From Fen-1231 sp035286465 (GTDB lineage: Bacteria > Gemmatimonadota > Gemmatimonadetes > Gemmatimonadales > Gemmatimonadaceae), in contig DATEDF010000019.1 of NCBI GenBank assembly GCA_035286465.1, forward strand, positions 27,248 to 91,247: 64,000 nucleotides of DNA, in the 5' to 3' direction. The notes under the pieces were generated by a model, which searched no databases, had not been told where the DNA came from, and saw nothing but the letters and a program-made list of their open reading frames with translations. This document shows, piece after piece, positions 1 through 8,560 of this stretch. Position 1 is the first letter of the stretch; each line of letters starts with the position of its first letter. The position numbers and the translations under genes were made by a program.

Positions 1-712
1 GGAGCCTCTCGGTCTCGACGCCCGCGAACGCGACGAAGAGCGCCCACGCCGCGGCACCGAGCAGGAGGTACTGGAGGAGCTGCGGATGCGGAGTGAGCAC
101 CGCGAGACCCGTGACGAGCGCCAGCACGCCCCACGCCCACTTCCGGCCGTCACGCACGCCCCGGGTGATCACGAGGAGCGTCAGCGGAAAGAGCGCCGAG
201 ACGAAGAGCTTGCCGTCGTGCCCCGCCGAAAGGAGCGAGGAGACGAACCCGCCCATCATGTACGCGACGCCACCCACGAGCGCAGCGAAGAACGAGAGCC
301 GCGCGGCGTGACGCAGGAACCAGTAGGTGGCGAGGCCGCACAGGAAGAAGTGCAGGATCATCCCCCACGTCATCGCCACGTCAGTCGGCAACACGAGCCG
401 GAGCAGGAAGGTCGGGTAGAAGATGTCGCCGTGCATGGCGGCGACGTACGGCATTCCACCGAAGAGGTAAGGGTTCCACTGCGGAAACCCACCGTGCGAC
501 TGGAGATAACGGGCCGCGAACTCGCGGAATGCGTAGCCGGCCTTGTACTGGTCGCTGTTGAAGTTGACGAGGAACCGGCCGGCGAGCGCGGGATAGGCGA
601 GCGAGAGCGCGCAGAGCGCATAGGTGAGCGTCGCCCAGAGCGCGGCGAATCGTGGCGCTTCCGGTGCGACCGGGGCGTCGGCGAACGCGCGCGAGGCTTC
701 CTTACGAGCCAT
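1..712 (-). CDS. YfhO-like multi-spanning membrane protein (3' end outside window)
   Basis: I translated this from the reverse strand: an open frame starts with ATG at 712 and is still open at base 1, giving 237 residues. It has a short soluble N-terminus, a first membrane segment near residues 25-45, then an extracytoplasmic stretch containing QWNPYLFGGMPY (about residues 78-89), followed by several hydrophobic helices. The WNPYLFGG signature is typical of YfhO-family (GT-C-like) proteins, which in Firmicutes act in glycosylation of cell-surface polymers. Substrate here is unknown. The start overlaps the end of the upstream flippase-like gene by 11 bp, and two glycosyltransferases lie just upstream, so a role in envelope glycan synthesis is a reasonable inference. 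The C-terminal half cannot be judged. Confidence 0.75.
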   Translation of the reverse strand, partial: MARKEASRAFADAPVAPEAPRFAALWATLTYALCALSLAYPALAGRFLVNFNSDQYKAGYAFREFAARYLQSHGGFPQWNPYLFGGMPYVAAMHGDIFYPTFLLRLVLPTDVAMTWGMILHFFLCGLATYWFLRHAARLSFFAALVGGVAYMMGGFVSSLLSAGHDGKLFVSALFPLTLLVITRGVRDGRKWAWGVLALVTGLAVLTPHPQLLQYLLLGAAAWALFVAFAGVETERL

Positions 713-1640
713 GTTTCTGGTTCCGGTGGTCGGCGCCTCGCGCGCGTCCGAGCGCGAGGAGGATGAGCCCCGGCGCGGCCTCGAGCACCGTGAGCCAGAG
801 CCGGGAGACGACGACGAGGATCACCGCTCCCGCGCCCGAGGCCAAACCTGCAAGCGGGAGCAGTTTCGCCAGCACACCCTCCCGCACGCCGAGTCCGCCC
901 GGCGCGAAGAGCGCGAGGTAGCCGCTCAGGTACGAGAGGGTGAAAACTGCCGTGTAGGACGACGTCCTGCCAGCGGCTTCGCCGAACAGCGCGATCGCCA
1001 GTTCGCGGAACGCGATGCCGTAGAGGCTCCAGGCGAGCGCGCAGCCCGCGACCGCGTAGACGATGGCGAGCGGCGGGATGCGGGGCTCCGGGATCTCGCG
1101 TCCCGTGAGGCGCTGCGCGAGGCGCGCCAGCGGCGGCAGGAGCCACGGCGTCGCGGCGACGGCCGCGAGGAACACGACGACCCCGACGGCGAAGCCGGGG
1201 CCCGCGAGCCGGCGCGAGCCGGCGAGTCCCACGACGAGACCGGCGGCGAGGAGATTCGCGAGATTCACGACGAGCGACGAGCCGACGGCCGCGACGCTCG
1301 AGACGCCCGCGCGCTGCGCGAGCGCGCCCATCGCGCCGATCTGCCAGATCTTCCCTGGCACGTAGCGGCCGAGGTTCGAGACGAACCAGATGCGGGCCGC
1401 GGCGCGCCACGGGAGCCGGGCGCCCCACGCGATCACCGTCTGCCGCCACGTCTCGATGAGCACGGCGTAGCTCGCGAGTACCCACAGCGCCGACACCGCC
1501 AGGAGCCACCAGTTCGGGTGCAGCGCGGCGGGGAGCGCCAGGAGGTCCCGCCACTGACCGACGACCTGGGCGGTGAAGTACCAGACGGCGGCCGCGAAGA
1601 ACGCGACCTGCGCGGCGAGCCACCACTGCCTACGCGACAC
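702..1640 (-). CDS. Lysylphosphatidylglycerol synthase transmembrane-domain (UPF0104) protein
   Basis: A 312-residue integral membrane protein with about seven or eight hydrophobic segments. Two conserved signatures of the LPG-synthase TM/AglD2 (UPF0104) family are present: SNLGRYVPGKIWQ at residues 88-100 and APGGLGVREG at 246-255. The family comprises the flippase half of MprF and stand-alone relatives. No soluble aminoacyl-transferase domain follows, so this is the stand-alone form and is unlikely to make lysyl-PG by itself. It overlaps the glycosyltransferase gene upstream by 11 bp and the YfhO-like gene downstream by 11 bp, so the three are probably translated from one message. Lipid or glycolipid translocation is inferred; the substrate is unknown. 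Confidence 0.8.
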   Translation of the reverse strand: MSRRQWWLAAQVAFFAAAVWYFTAQVVGQWRDLLALPAALHPNWWLLAVSALWVLASYAVLIETWRQTVIAWGARLPWRAAARIWFVSNLGRYVPGKIWQIGAMGALAQRAGVSSVAAVGSSLVVNLANLLAAGLVVGLAGSRRLAGPGFAVGVVVFLAAVAATPWLLPPLARLAQRLTGREIPEPRIPPLAIVYAVAGCALAWSLYGIAFRELAIALFGEAAGRTSSYTAVFTLSYLSGYLALFAPGGLGVREGVLAKLLPLAGLASGAGAVILVVVSRLWLTVLEAAPGLILLALGRARGADHRNQKHGS

Positions 1641-2787
1641 GCGTCACCGCCCGGTCATAGAGCGCCCGGTAGCGCGCGGCCACGCTGGCCGGCGCGAAGC
1701 GCGCGAGCGCACGAATGCGACCGGCGCGGCCGAGCGCGGCGCCGCGATCCGCACGGGCCAGGAGCGCGTCCATCGCCGCCGCAAGCGCGCGCGCGTCGCC
1801 CGGAGGCGCGAGCAGTCCGGTCTCTCCCTCGGCCACGACGTCGGTGAGCCCGCCCGAGCGACACGCGATCACCGGTGCCTCGCACAGGTGCGCTTCGACC
1901 GCTACGAGCCCGAGCCCCTCGTGCTCGCTCGGGACGACGACGGCCGTCGCCGACCGGTAGAACGGCACGAGTTCGGGTTGCGCACGCGCGCCGTGAAAGA
2001 CGACGCGCGTGGCGAGTCCGAGTCGCACGACCCGCGCTTCGAGCGCGGCGCGGTCCGGCCCGTCGCCCACCACGTCGAGCGACGCGCCGCCGGCCGAGAC
2101 CGCGAGCGCCTCGAGCAGCAGCGCGATGCCCTTCTGCGCGTTGAGGCGGCCCACGAAGAGCATTCGCGCCGCGTGCCGGCTCCCGCCCGGCGTGAAGAGT
2201 GCCACGTCGGCCGGCATCGGCTCGACGGCGACCTCGCGTCCCGGCGCCATCACGCGCGCCTCGCCCGCGAGCCATCCGCTCACGGCGGTCACCGCTGCGC
2301 ACCGCGCCACGACGTGGCGAAAGAGGATCGGTGCCACGCGGTTCGTGCGCGCGAGGCGGATGTCACTGCCGTGCAGCGTGGCCACGATCGGAAGCGACCT
2401 CGGTGCCCCGAGCGCGACCACGCCGCCGGGAAACCACCAGTGCGCGTGCACGATGTCGGGCGCGAGCCGGGTGACGTCGTACCGCACGGCGACGCAGCCG
2501 CGCGCGAGCAGCGCCGCCATCTTGGCGTAGCCGCCCGGCGACCCGCGCACCTGCTCGGCCATCGTACCCGTGTAGGCGAGCGTCTGCCACCGGGCGGGGG
2601 CATAGCGGAACCGGCGAACGGGTATGCCCTCGACGGAGTCCGCGTCGGGCAACCCCTCCGCCGCGGGCGCGAGGACGCGAACGTCGGTCCGCGCCTCGGC
2701 CAGCGCCTGCGCCAGCCGCAGAATGAACGCGCCCGCCACGTCCCCGCTCCACCGCGGGAACGAATGCGTGACGAACAGGACGCGCAC
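1630..2787 (-). CDS. Glycosyltransferase family 4 (GT-B fold)
   Basis: A 385-residue cytoplasmic glycosyltransferase with the two-domain GT4 layout. The N-terminal Rossmann domain opens with a beta strand (VLFVTHSF) and carries HGSD at residues 139-142. The C-terminal nucleotide-sugar domain has FVGRLNAQKG (211-220) and the EX7E motif in PSEHEGLGLVAVEA (286-299), which binds the donor ribose and diphosphate. Length is normal for the family. The start is GTG at 2787, supported by the conserved first strand. It sits in a short cluster with a GT2 enzyme and two polytopic membrane proteins, suggesting assembly of a cell-surface glycan. Donor and acceptor cannot be read from sequence. Confidence 0.9.
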   Translation of the reverse strand: MRVLFVTHSFPRWSGDVAGAFILRLAQALAEARTDVRVLAPAAEGLPDADSVEGIPVRRFRYAPARWQTLAYTGTMAEQVRGSPGGYAKMAALLARGCVAVRYDVTRLAPDIVHAHWWFPGGVVALGAPRSLPIVATLHGSDIRLARTNRVAPILFRHVVARCAAVTAVSGWLAGEARVMAPGREVAVEPMPADVALFTPGGSRHAARMLFVGRLNAQKGIALLLEALAVSAGGASLDVVGDGPDRAALEARVVRLGLATRVVFHGARAQPELVPFYRSATAVVVPSEHEGLGLVAVEAHLCEAPVIACRSGGLTDVVAEGETGLLAPPGDARALAAAMDALLARADRGAALGRAGRIRALARFAPASVAARYRALYDRAVTRVA

Positions 2788-2808
2788 GTGTCGTGAGGCT
2801 TGCGGGAC

Positions 2809-3789
2809 TCAGCGGGGCGGCGCCCCGCGCTCCGCGTCGAGCCGGCGCTGGAGCTCGCGCTGCTCGGCGCGGAGCACCGCGATCTGCTCGCCCAGGAGGC
2901 CGGTCGCGAAGAACACCGAGCCGAGGAGGAGGCACGTCTGCACCACGGTCCAGACCGCGCGCACGCCGATTCCCTGCGCGAAGTAGAGCGCCAGGGCGAT
3001 CACGCCGGCGAGGAAGCCCACCGCGAACAGCCCGGCGCCGAGCATGCCGAATGCGAGCAGCGGCTTCTGCGCGAAGCGCAGCTCGAACCACACCGAGAGC
3101 AGGTCGAGGATGCCGACGGGGATGCGCGAGAGCCCGAACTTCGACTTGCCGGCGTGCCTGGGATAGAGCGGCACGGGGACCTCGGTCACCGTGAAACCCT
3201 TCGCGGCGGCCAGGACGATCATGTACCGGTGCCAATCGGGACGCGCCGGCTGCACGTCCATGATTTCGCGGCGGTACGCCTTGACGTTGTTCAGGTCACG
3301 CACCGGAATGCGAAAGAGCACGCGCGAGAGCGCATTGTACACGCGGGACACGAAGGCCTTCTCGTAGCTCCCCTGCTTGAAGCCGGTCACCATGTCCGCT
3401 TCGCCGGCGAAGATCGGCGCGACGAGGCGCGGGATGTCCTCGGGCTTGAACTGCAGGTCGGCGGGATAGAACACGAGCACGTCGGCGGCCGAGGCGAGGT
3501 ACCCGCTGCGCAAGGCATCGGCGATCCCGCGCTGGCTCCGGTGGCGCACCGTGCGCAGAAACGCGTACCTGGCCTTCAACTCCTCGAGCACGCGCGCCGT
3601 GCCGTCGGTGGATCCGTCGTCCACGACGATCACCTCATAGCGCGCCTTCTGGCCGCGAATGGTCTCCTCGAACAGTCGCAGCAGGAGCGGCAGGTTCTCC
3701 GCCTCGTCCTTGGCCGGAACCAGGACGGAAACCTCGACGCCCGACGGCGCGCGGTCTGCCGGCAACGGGGAACCGGTCGCCGGCGTCAT
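2809..3789 (-). CDS. Glycosyltransferase family 2, dolichyl/undecaprenyl-phosphate sugar synthase type
   Basis: A 326-residue GT-A enzyme. The N-terminal catalytic domain contains VPAKDEAENLP (24-34), VVDDGSTDGT (55-64) and the metal-binding YPADLQFKPED (108-118), the pattern of DPM1/ArnC-like polyprenyl-phosphate glycosyltransferases. The C-terminus has two membrane helices at roughly 240-262 and 273-300 and ends in a short charged, probably coiled helix. Such enzymes load a sugar onto a polyprenyl phosphate on the cytoplasmic face, and GT-C or YfhO-like proteins then use the product outside. The neighbouring YfhO-like gene fits that scheme (inference). ATG overlaps the rpoN stop by 4 bp (ATGA), implying translational coupling. 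Confidence 0.88.
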   Translation of the reverse strand: MTPATGSPLPADRAPSGVEVSVLVPAKDEAENLPLLLRLFEETIRGQKARYEVIVVDDGSTDGTARVLEELKARYAFLRTVRHRSQRGIADALRSGYLASAADVLVFYPADLQFKPEDIPRLVAPIFAGEADMVTGFKQGSYEKAFVSRVYNALSRVLFRIPVRDLNNVKAYRREIMDVQPARPDWHRYMIVLAAAKGFTVTEVPVPLYPRHAGKSKFGLSRIPVGILDLLSVWFELRFAQKPLLAFGMLGAGLFAVGFLAGVIALALYFAQGIGVRAVWTVVQTCLLLGSVFFATGLLGEQIAVLRAEQRELQRRLDAERGAPPR

Positions 3790-5273
3790 ACGCGCTTCCT
3801 CATGCGGGCGGAGAGGACGCCCAGCTGGTCCCGGTACTTCGCCACGGTCCGGCGCGCGATGTGCACGCCCTCCTTCTCGAGGATCTCCACGATGGCCTGG
3901 TCCGTGAGGGGGGCTCTGGCGTCCTCATCGCTCACCAGTTCTTCGATCGTCGCCTTGATGCCGCGCGCCGACACGTCCTCGCCGCCGGCCGTCGAGAGAC
4001 CCGACGAGAAGAAGAACTTGAGCGGCAGCACGCCGCGCGGCGTCTGCACGTACTTCTCGTTCGTCACCCGGCTCACCGTGGACTCGTGCATCCCGATCGC
4101 GTCGGCGACCTCGCGAAGGGTCAACGGCTTCAGCTGCTTCACGCCCTTGTCGAAGAAGTCGCGCTGCCGGTCCACGATATAGTGCATCACCTTGAGCATC
4201 GTCTGGCGCCGTTGTTCGATTGCCTGGATGAGCCACTGGGCCGCGTTGAGCTTGCTCGAGATGAACTCCTTGCTTTCCCCTTCGAACCGCTTCTTGTCGC
4301 GCGCCAGCGCCTGATACGTTCGGCTCAGCTTGAGGCGCGGCACGTTGGAGTCATTGATGAAGACGAGGTACTGCCCGTCAATCTTCTCGACCACGAGATC
4401 GGGCACGACGTAGTTGTCCTGCCGGCCGGACTTCGCCAGGCCCGGCTTCGGGTTGAGCTTGGCGACCTCGTCGGCCGCGTGCTGCACCTCCGCTGGAGCG
4501 CAACCGACCTTGCGGGCGACGTCGCTCCAGCGGTGGGCAATGAGCTCGTCGAAGAACTCGCGCACCAGACGATCGGCGAGCGAGCCGGTGCGGCCCGCCT
4601 CGCGCAGTTGCAGAAGGAGGCACTCGCGCAGATCGCGCGCGCCGATCCCCGGCGGATCGAGGCGCTGGATGATGCCGAGCATCTCCTCCGCCTCGACCAT
4701 CGTGAAGAACGGGAGCGGCTTGCCGTCGAGCCCCTCGTGTTCGGCGGCGCTCGTCACGACGTGGTTGATCCCTTCGAGGATCTCCTCGAGCGACGCCGAG
4801 AGGTAGCCCTCATCGTTGATGTTGCCGATGAACTCGTCGGCGAGCAGCAGTTGGCGAGGCGTGAGGTCGAGCAGCTGGATCTGCTGCCGGAGGTGATCGT
4901 CGAGACCCTCCGCGGCGACGGGAACGGCCTCGTACCGCTCGCGATCGTCGTGCAGCTCGCGCACACCCCCTTCGGGCTCGAAGCCGTTGAGGAGGATCGT
5001 CTCCCAGTCGGTCTCTTCCTGCGCCTTGGCCACGGGCGGCTCCTCCGCGGCCTCGCTCGTCACCTCGTCCTCGCCCTCAGCCGTCTCCCCCGTCGTCTCT
5101 TCGTCGTCCTCCTCCTCGACCATCTCGAGGAACGGGTTCGTGAGCAGCTCCTGCTTGAGGTGCTGCTGCAAGTCGAGAAGGGGCATGTAGAGCATGTCCA
5201 TCGCCTGGTACAGGCGAGGGTTGATCTTGAGCTCCTGCCCAAGGCGGACCGACTGGCTGAGGCCGGCCTTCAT
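3786..5273 (-). CDS. rpoN: RNA polymerase sigma-54 factor
   Basis: A 495-residue RpoN. Region I (about 1-50) is Gln/Leu-rich and begins with SQSVRLGQELKINPRLYQAM, the part that contacts activator ATPases. Region II (about 52-85) is acidic. The core-binding domain follows, then a helix-turn-helix with LREVADAIGMHESTVSR. The RpoN box ARRTVAKYRDQLGV (473-486), which reads the -24 element, is intact. Sigma-54 directs transcription from -24/-12 promoters and needs bacterial enhancer-binding proteins; none is encoded in this window. Placement directly downstream of lptB (4-bp overlap) matches the lptB-rpoN linkage seen in many proteobacteria. Function is certain; its regulon here is not. Confidence 0.97.
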   Translation of the reverse strand: MKAGLSQSVRLGQELKINPRLYQAMDMLYMPLLDLQQHLKQELLTNPFLEMVEEEDDEETTGETAEGEDEVTSEAAEEPPVAKAQEETDWETILLNGFEPEGGVRELHDDRERYEAVPVAAEGLDDHLRQQIQLLDLTPRQLLLADEFIGNINDEGYLSASLEEILEGINHVVTSAAEHEGLDGKPLPFFTMVEAEEMLGIIQRLDPPGIGARDLRECLLLQLREAGRTGSLADRLVREFFDELIAHRWSDVARKVGCAPAEVQHAADEVAKLNPKPGLAKSGRQDNYVVPDLVVEKIDGQYLVFINDSNVPRLKLSRTYQALARDKKRFEGESKEFISSKLNAAQWLIQAIEQRRQTMLKVMHYIVDRQRDFFDKGVKQLKPLTLREVADAIGMHESTVSRVTNEKYVQTPRGVLPLKFFFSSGLSTAGGEDVSARGIKATIEELVSDEDARAPLTDQAIVEILEKEGVHIARRTVAKYRDQLGVLSARMRKRV

Positions 5274-6547
5274 CCGCTCCGCTCCGGTGGCGGATCCGCG
5301 ACGGCCGTCACGGAGGCAGGCGAAGCCCCGCCGTCTCCGCGCTCCGCGCGGAACCTCGAGCGGAGTCGCGCGGTGAGCGTCGGCCCGAGGTAGATGTCCG
5401 CGACGGTGTCGTCGAAGACCAGCTCGTGCACGGTCCCCGACACCTTCAGTTGCCCATCGAAGAGGATGTACGCGCGGTCCACGATGTCGAGGGTCTGCTC
5501 GACGTTGTGGTCCGAGATCAGCACGCCGATGCCGCGGTGCCGCAAGCTCGCGACGATCTGCTGGATGTCGTGCACGGCGATCGGGTCCACGCCGGCGAAC
5601 GGCTCGTCGAGCATCATGAACTTGGGGCTCGTGACGAGCGCGCGGGTGATCTCGAGCCGCCGCCGCTCGCCGCCTGAGAGCGCGTATGCCTTGTTGTGCC
5701 GGAGGTGTTTGAGCCCGAGCTCATCGAGCAGCCCCTCGAGGCGCGCCTCGCGTTCGGGCCGCGCGATCGGCAGCGTCTCGAGGATGGCCAGCAGGTTCTC
5801 CTCCACCGTGAGCTTGCGGAAGACGGAGGGCTCCTGGGACAGGTAGCCGATGCCGCGTCGCGCGCGACGGTACATCGGCTCCTGTGTGATGTCGCGCCCG
5901 TCGAAGAGGATCCGGCCCGCGGCGGGCGGGATGAGGCCGACGATCATGTAGAACGTGGTGGTCTTCCCCGCCCCGTTGGGGCCGAGGAGGCCGACGATCT
6001 CGCCCTGCCGGAGCTGGAGCGCGACGTCGTTCACCACACGGCGGTGGCGGTAGATCTTCACGAGTCCCTGGGCCTCGAGCAGGCTCGATCCCTCGATGCG
6101 CGGCGCCGCGGCGACGCGGCGCGCGGCCGGATGCTCGCCCGTCTGTCGCAACGCCTCCGACAGTTCGCCGCGCACGTCGCGCACGGTGCTCCAGAGGGCG
6201 GGCGCGATCCGGAGCGCGCTGGCGGTCACGTCGAGCGCGGCGTCCGGCGGTTCCAGCGCGCCCGCGCTGACGAGGCGCGGCACGACGACCTGCGCCAGGT
6301 GGTCGCGGACCTCGTCGAGGCTCAGGCGCCCCGCCTCGGCATCGGCGTCGCGCCCCTCGGCCCGCATCGTCGCGAGGTAGTCGGTGCGCAGGCGCACGGC
6401 CACGTCGTGGAACGCGGCGGTGCCCGCGTCGTCGGCGACGCCGACGAGCGCCAGGAGCGTGAGCGCGGCCGAGCGGTCGCCGGCCGCGTAGCGCTCGACG
6501 ATCGCGCGCAGGTGCTCGTGCACGCCCGGTGCCCCGTTGCCGCTCAC
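5270..6547 (-). CDS. lptB: LPS export ABC transporter ATPase LptB with a long N-terminal extension
   Basis: The C-terminal ~270 residues are a canonical LptB: Walker A GPNGAGKTT (189-197), Q-loop in YLSQEP (near 237), signature LSGGERRR (290-297), Walker B MMLDEPFAGVDP (311-322) and H-loop SDH (345-347). LptB powers LPS extraction from the inner membrane together with LptFG and LptC. Normal LptB is about 240 residues, whereas this protein has 425. Residues 1-150 form a helical, Ala/Asp/Arg-rich domain I do not recognise. The long start is supported because its ATG overlaps the lptA stop (ATGA) and no Met occurs between the extension and the ATPase. It is co-transcribed with lptA, lptC and kds genes. 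lptF/lptG are not in the window. Confidence 0.95.
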   Translation of the reverse strand: MSGNGAPGVHEHLRAIVERYAAGDRSAALTLLALVGVADDAGTAAFHDVAVRLRTDYLATMRAEGRDADAEAGRLSLDEVRDHLAQVVVPRLVSAGALEPPDAALDVTASALRIAPALWSTVRDVRGELSEALRQTGEHPAARRVAAAPRIEGSSLLEAQGLVKIYRHRRVVNDVALQLRQGEIVGLLGPNGAGKTTTFYMIVGLIPPAAGRILFDGRDITQEPMYRRARRGIGYLSQEPSVFRKLTVEENLLAILETLPIARPEREARLEGLLDELGLKHLRHNKAYALSGGERRRLEITRALVTSPKFMMLDEPFAGVDPIAVHDIQQIVASLRHRGIGVLISDHNVEQTLDIVDRAYILFDGQLKVSGTVHELVFDDTVADIYLGPTLTARLRSRFRAERGDGGASPASVTAVADPPPERSG

Positions 6548-7971
6548 GGTTGCCCGCCCGCCGGTTTCTTCGTGGTCGCGCGCACCGCGCTGTCGAGTGC
6601 CGCCTTCGCGCGCGCACTGTCCGGGACCGCCTCGAGGTAGATCCCGGAGACCTTGTCCTTCACGTTCACGTTGCGCACTTGCCCATTCCTGAAGTCCACG
6701 GTGATCCGGCGCCCCGTGACGTAGTTGATGTTCGGGCGGCCCGTCCGGTCGGCTTCGCTCGGGGCGTCCTGGTAGAAGGAGGCCGCCGGCGACGCGAGCG
6801 ACCCGGTGGCGACGATCTGCCTGACGGCGGGCTTCCCCGCCGTATCGCCGGCCGCGGCGACAGAGTCGAAGCGGGCCACGATGGTGTCGCCGAGGAGAAA
6901 GTCCGGCTCGACGGAGACGATCCGGGTGGAATCTGGGCGGCTCTCGGCGCGCGCGTGGCGCACCGCGCGCATCTCCCGCAGCACTTGCCCCGGCATCACC
7001 ACGTCAATCGAGTCGGCGGTCATGTCCTGTCCCTTCGCGTGGGCCGAGGCGCGCTTCGCGCCCCACGCGTAGGCCCTCGCGAGCTTCTCGTCGGCGATCC
7101 GGAGGTCAATCGTGTCGGCCTCGAGCGTGACATCTTCGCTCGTCGCCCGCGCGTTCGCGAAGCTCTTGACGCGCTGCACTTGGCGCTGTCTGGAGAACAC
7201 CTCGATCGCGCCGCCCTCGAGCGCGAACTTCCGCTCGCCGCGTCCGACGACCTTCGGCGTGAGCGTGAGCCTCGCAAACTCGCGGCCATTGTCGAGGAAC
7301 GCCGAGTCGCTCGTGGCCAGCAGGTCCGAGCGCTCGATCACCACGCGTCCCTTCGCGTACACGAGGGAGTCATTGTCCGAGATCACGCGGTCCGCCTGGA
7401 GACTCACGGAGTCCTTCGCGCCGGGTCCGGCATCCTTCGGGCTCAACCAGACGTTCGGGCGCGACTCGGCGGTGAGTCTCGACCGATCCCGGACGCCGCG
7501 AGCGACCCGCAGGTACTCCGCGCGAGGACCACGGAAGCGCGTACCCGTGCTCGTCACGCCCGAGACGTTGCCTTCGGCGACCAGCCGCTCCTCGGCGGTG
7601 AAATACGTGATGAGGTCGGCGTCGAGCTTCAGCCGCGCCTCGGTGTAGTGCACGTGCCCGATGAGAATCAGCTTCTTGTCGTCGCCCCAGTGCTCGGCGC
7701 TGTCGGAGCGCAGGCGCTGGTCGGTGCCCTCGCACCGGGCATTGAACCCGCCGCCGTAGAACGTGTTGTACGCGCCGCTGAAGGTCCTGACGATTGCCGA
7801 GTGGGAAGGGACGCCCTTCAACGTCACGCCTGTGAAAATCACGACGCATTCGCGAGACGGCTGACCGGCCGCGGACGCCGGCACGTTCTGCCCCTCGAGC
7901 GCGGCCACGGCGCCCAGTGTGAGGAAGAGAGCGCCGCACGGCGCGGCGAACGGCGGGGTCACGGCGCTCAT
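6544..7971 (-). CDS. lptA: OstA/LptA-like periplasmic LPS-transport protein
   Basis: A 475-residue exported protein: hydrophobic signal segment near residues 8-25, then repeated short beta-strand stretches typical of the OstA/LptA jelly-roll (for example LDADLITYFTAEERLVAEGNV and LQADRVISDNDSLVYAKGRV type repeats). LptA forms the periplasmic bridge that carries LPS from LptC to LptD. E. coli LptA is about 185 residues, so this copy is more than twice as long and may contain two or more OstA units or a longer bridge. It lies between lptC and lptB with 4-bp overlaps on both sides, which makes the Lpt assignment firm. The long form and exact partner contacts remain inference. Confidence 0.82.
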   Translation of the reverse strand: MSAVTPPFAAPCGALFLTLGAVAALEGQNVPASAAGQPSRECVVIFTGVTLKGVPSHSAIVRTFSGAYNTFYGGGFNARCEGTDQRLRSDSAEHWGDDKKLILIGHVHYTEARLKLDADLITYFTAEERLVAEGNVSGVTSTGTRFRGPRAEYLRVARGVRDRSRLTAESRPNVWLSPKDAGPGAKDSVSLQADRVISDNDSLVYAKGRVVIERSDLLATSDSAFLDNGREFARLTLTPKVVGRGERKFALEGGAIEVFSRQRQVQRVKSFANARATSEDVTLEADTIDLRIADEKLARAYAWGAKRASAHAKGQDMTADSIDVVMPGQVLREMRAVRHARAESRPDSTRIVSVEPDFLLGDTIVARFDSVAAAGDTAGKPAVRQIVATGSLASPAASFYQDAPSEADRTGRPNINYVTGRRITVDFRNGQVRNVNVKDKVSGIYLEAVPDSARAKAALDSAVRATTKKPAGGQP

Positions 7972-8522
7972 CGGTCGGGAATCGTCACGGGGCCCGTCTT
8001 CGCGCGAATCACCTGGAGAATCCGGATGTTCTGCATGTCGGGATCCGAGATGAACCCCACGCCCCGCACGTCGCGGCCGGGCTCCGTCAGCGTGAATGAG
8101 CTTTCGCTCGAGATCTGGTTCAGGCGCTGGTCGAAGCGGAGGAACGGCGTCTCGAGCCGGCGTCCATCCACGGAGTTGATCACCACGTCTCCGCGCGCCT
8201 CGAGCGCTCCGAGCCGCGTGTTGTAGAGGCCGGTTCGCGACGTCAGCACCGCGTCCTTTGCGCCGGTCGCGTTGAAGAAGACGCCGTGCACGATGCGCAT
8301 CTCGAGGCGTGTGTTGTCGTCGAAGAAGAACGCGGTGTCGGACAGGATCTCGGCGCGCAGGAGCCCCCGCTCGGTGATGAGCGAGCGGAAGCCGAACATG
8401 ACCTGGTCCGCGGAGTCGGCGATCGTCTGCCTGGCGGTGCCGATCGGCAGGGTGTTCGCGTCCTGGCAGGCGGCGACGGCGGCGCCGGCGAGCACGCTGA
8501 CGGTGGTGAACAGCCGGGTCAT
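7968..8522 (-). CDS. lptC: LPS export protein LptC, lipoprotein-type
   Basis: About 184 residues if read from the ATG at 8522. The N-terminus has Arg, a hydrophobic core (LFTTVSVLAGAAV) and a lipobox-like VAAC, so the mature protein is probably a lipoprotein rather than the membrane-anchored LptC of E. coli. The rest is beta-rich with repeated strands (YNTRLGALEARGDVVI), as in the LptC/YrbK fold. An alternative GTG start at 8564 overlaps the kdsD stop (GTGA) and would add 14 residues; the ATG gives a better signal peptide. Position between kdsD and lptA supports the call. LptC passes LPS from LptBFG to LptA. Confidence 0.8.
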   Translation of the reverse strand: MTRLFTTVSVLAGAAVAACQDANTLPIGTARQTIADSADQVMFGFRSLITERGLLRAEILSDTAFFFDDNTRLEMRIVHGVFFNATGAKDAVLTSRTGLYNTRLGALEARGDVVINSVDGRRLETPFLRFDQRLNQISSESSFTLTEPGRDVRGVGFISDPDMQNIRILQVIRAKTGPVTIPDR

Positions 8523-8560
8523 CCCCCGCGAGGCGCAGCGCCGCGCAGCGACGCCGCGAC

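Noticed and set aside
1573..5393. Long plus-strand open frames opposite the glycosyltransferase and rpoN genes
   Set aside because: They are Arg/Glu/His-rich antisense shadows typical of high-GC DNA, without domains or ribosome sites.
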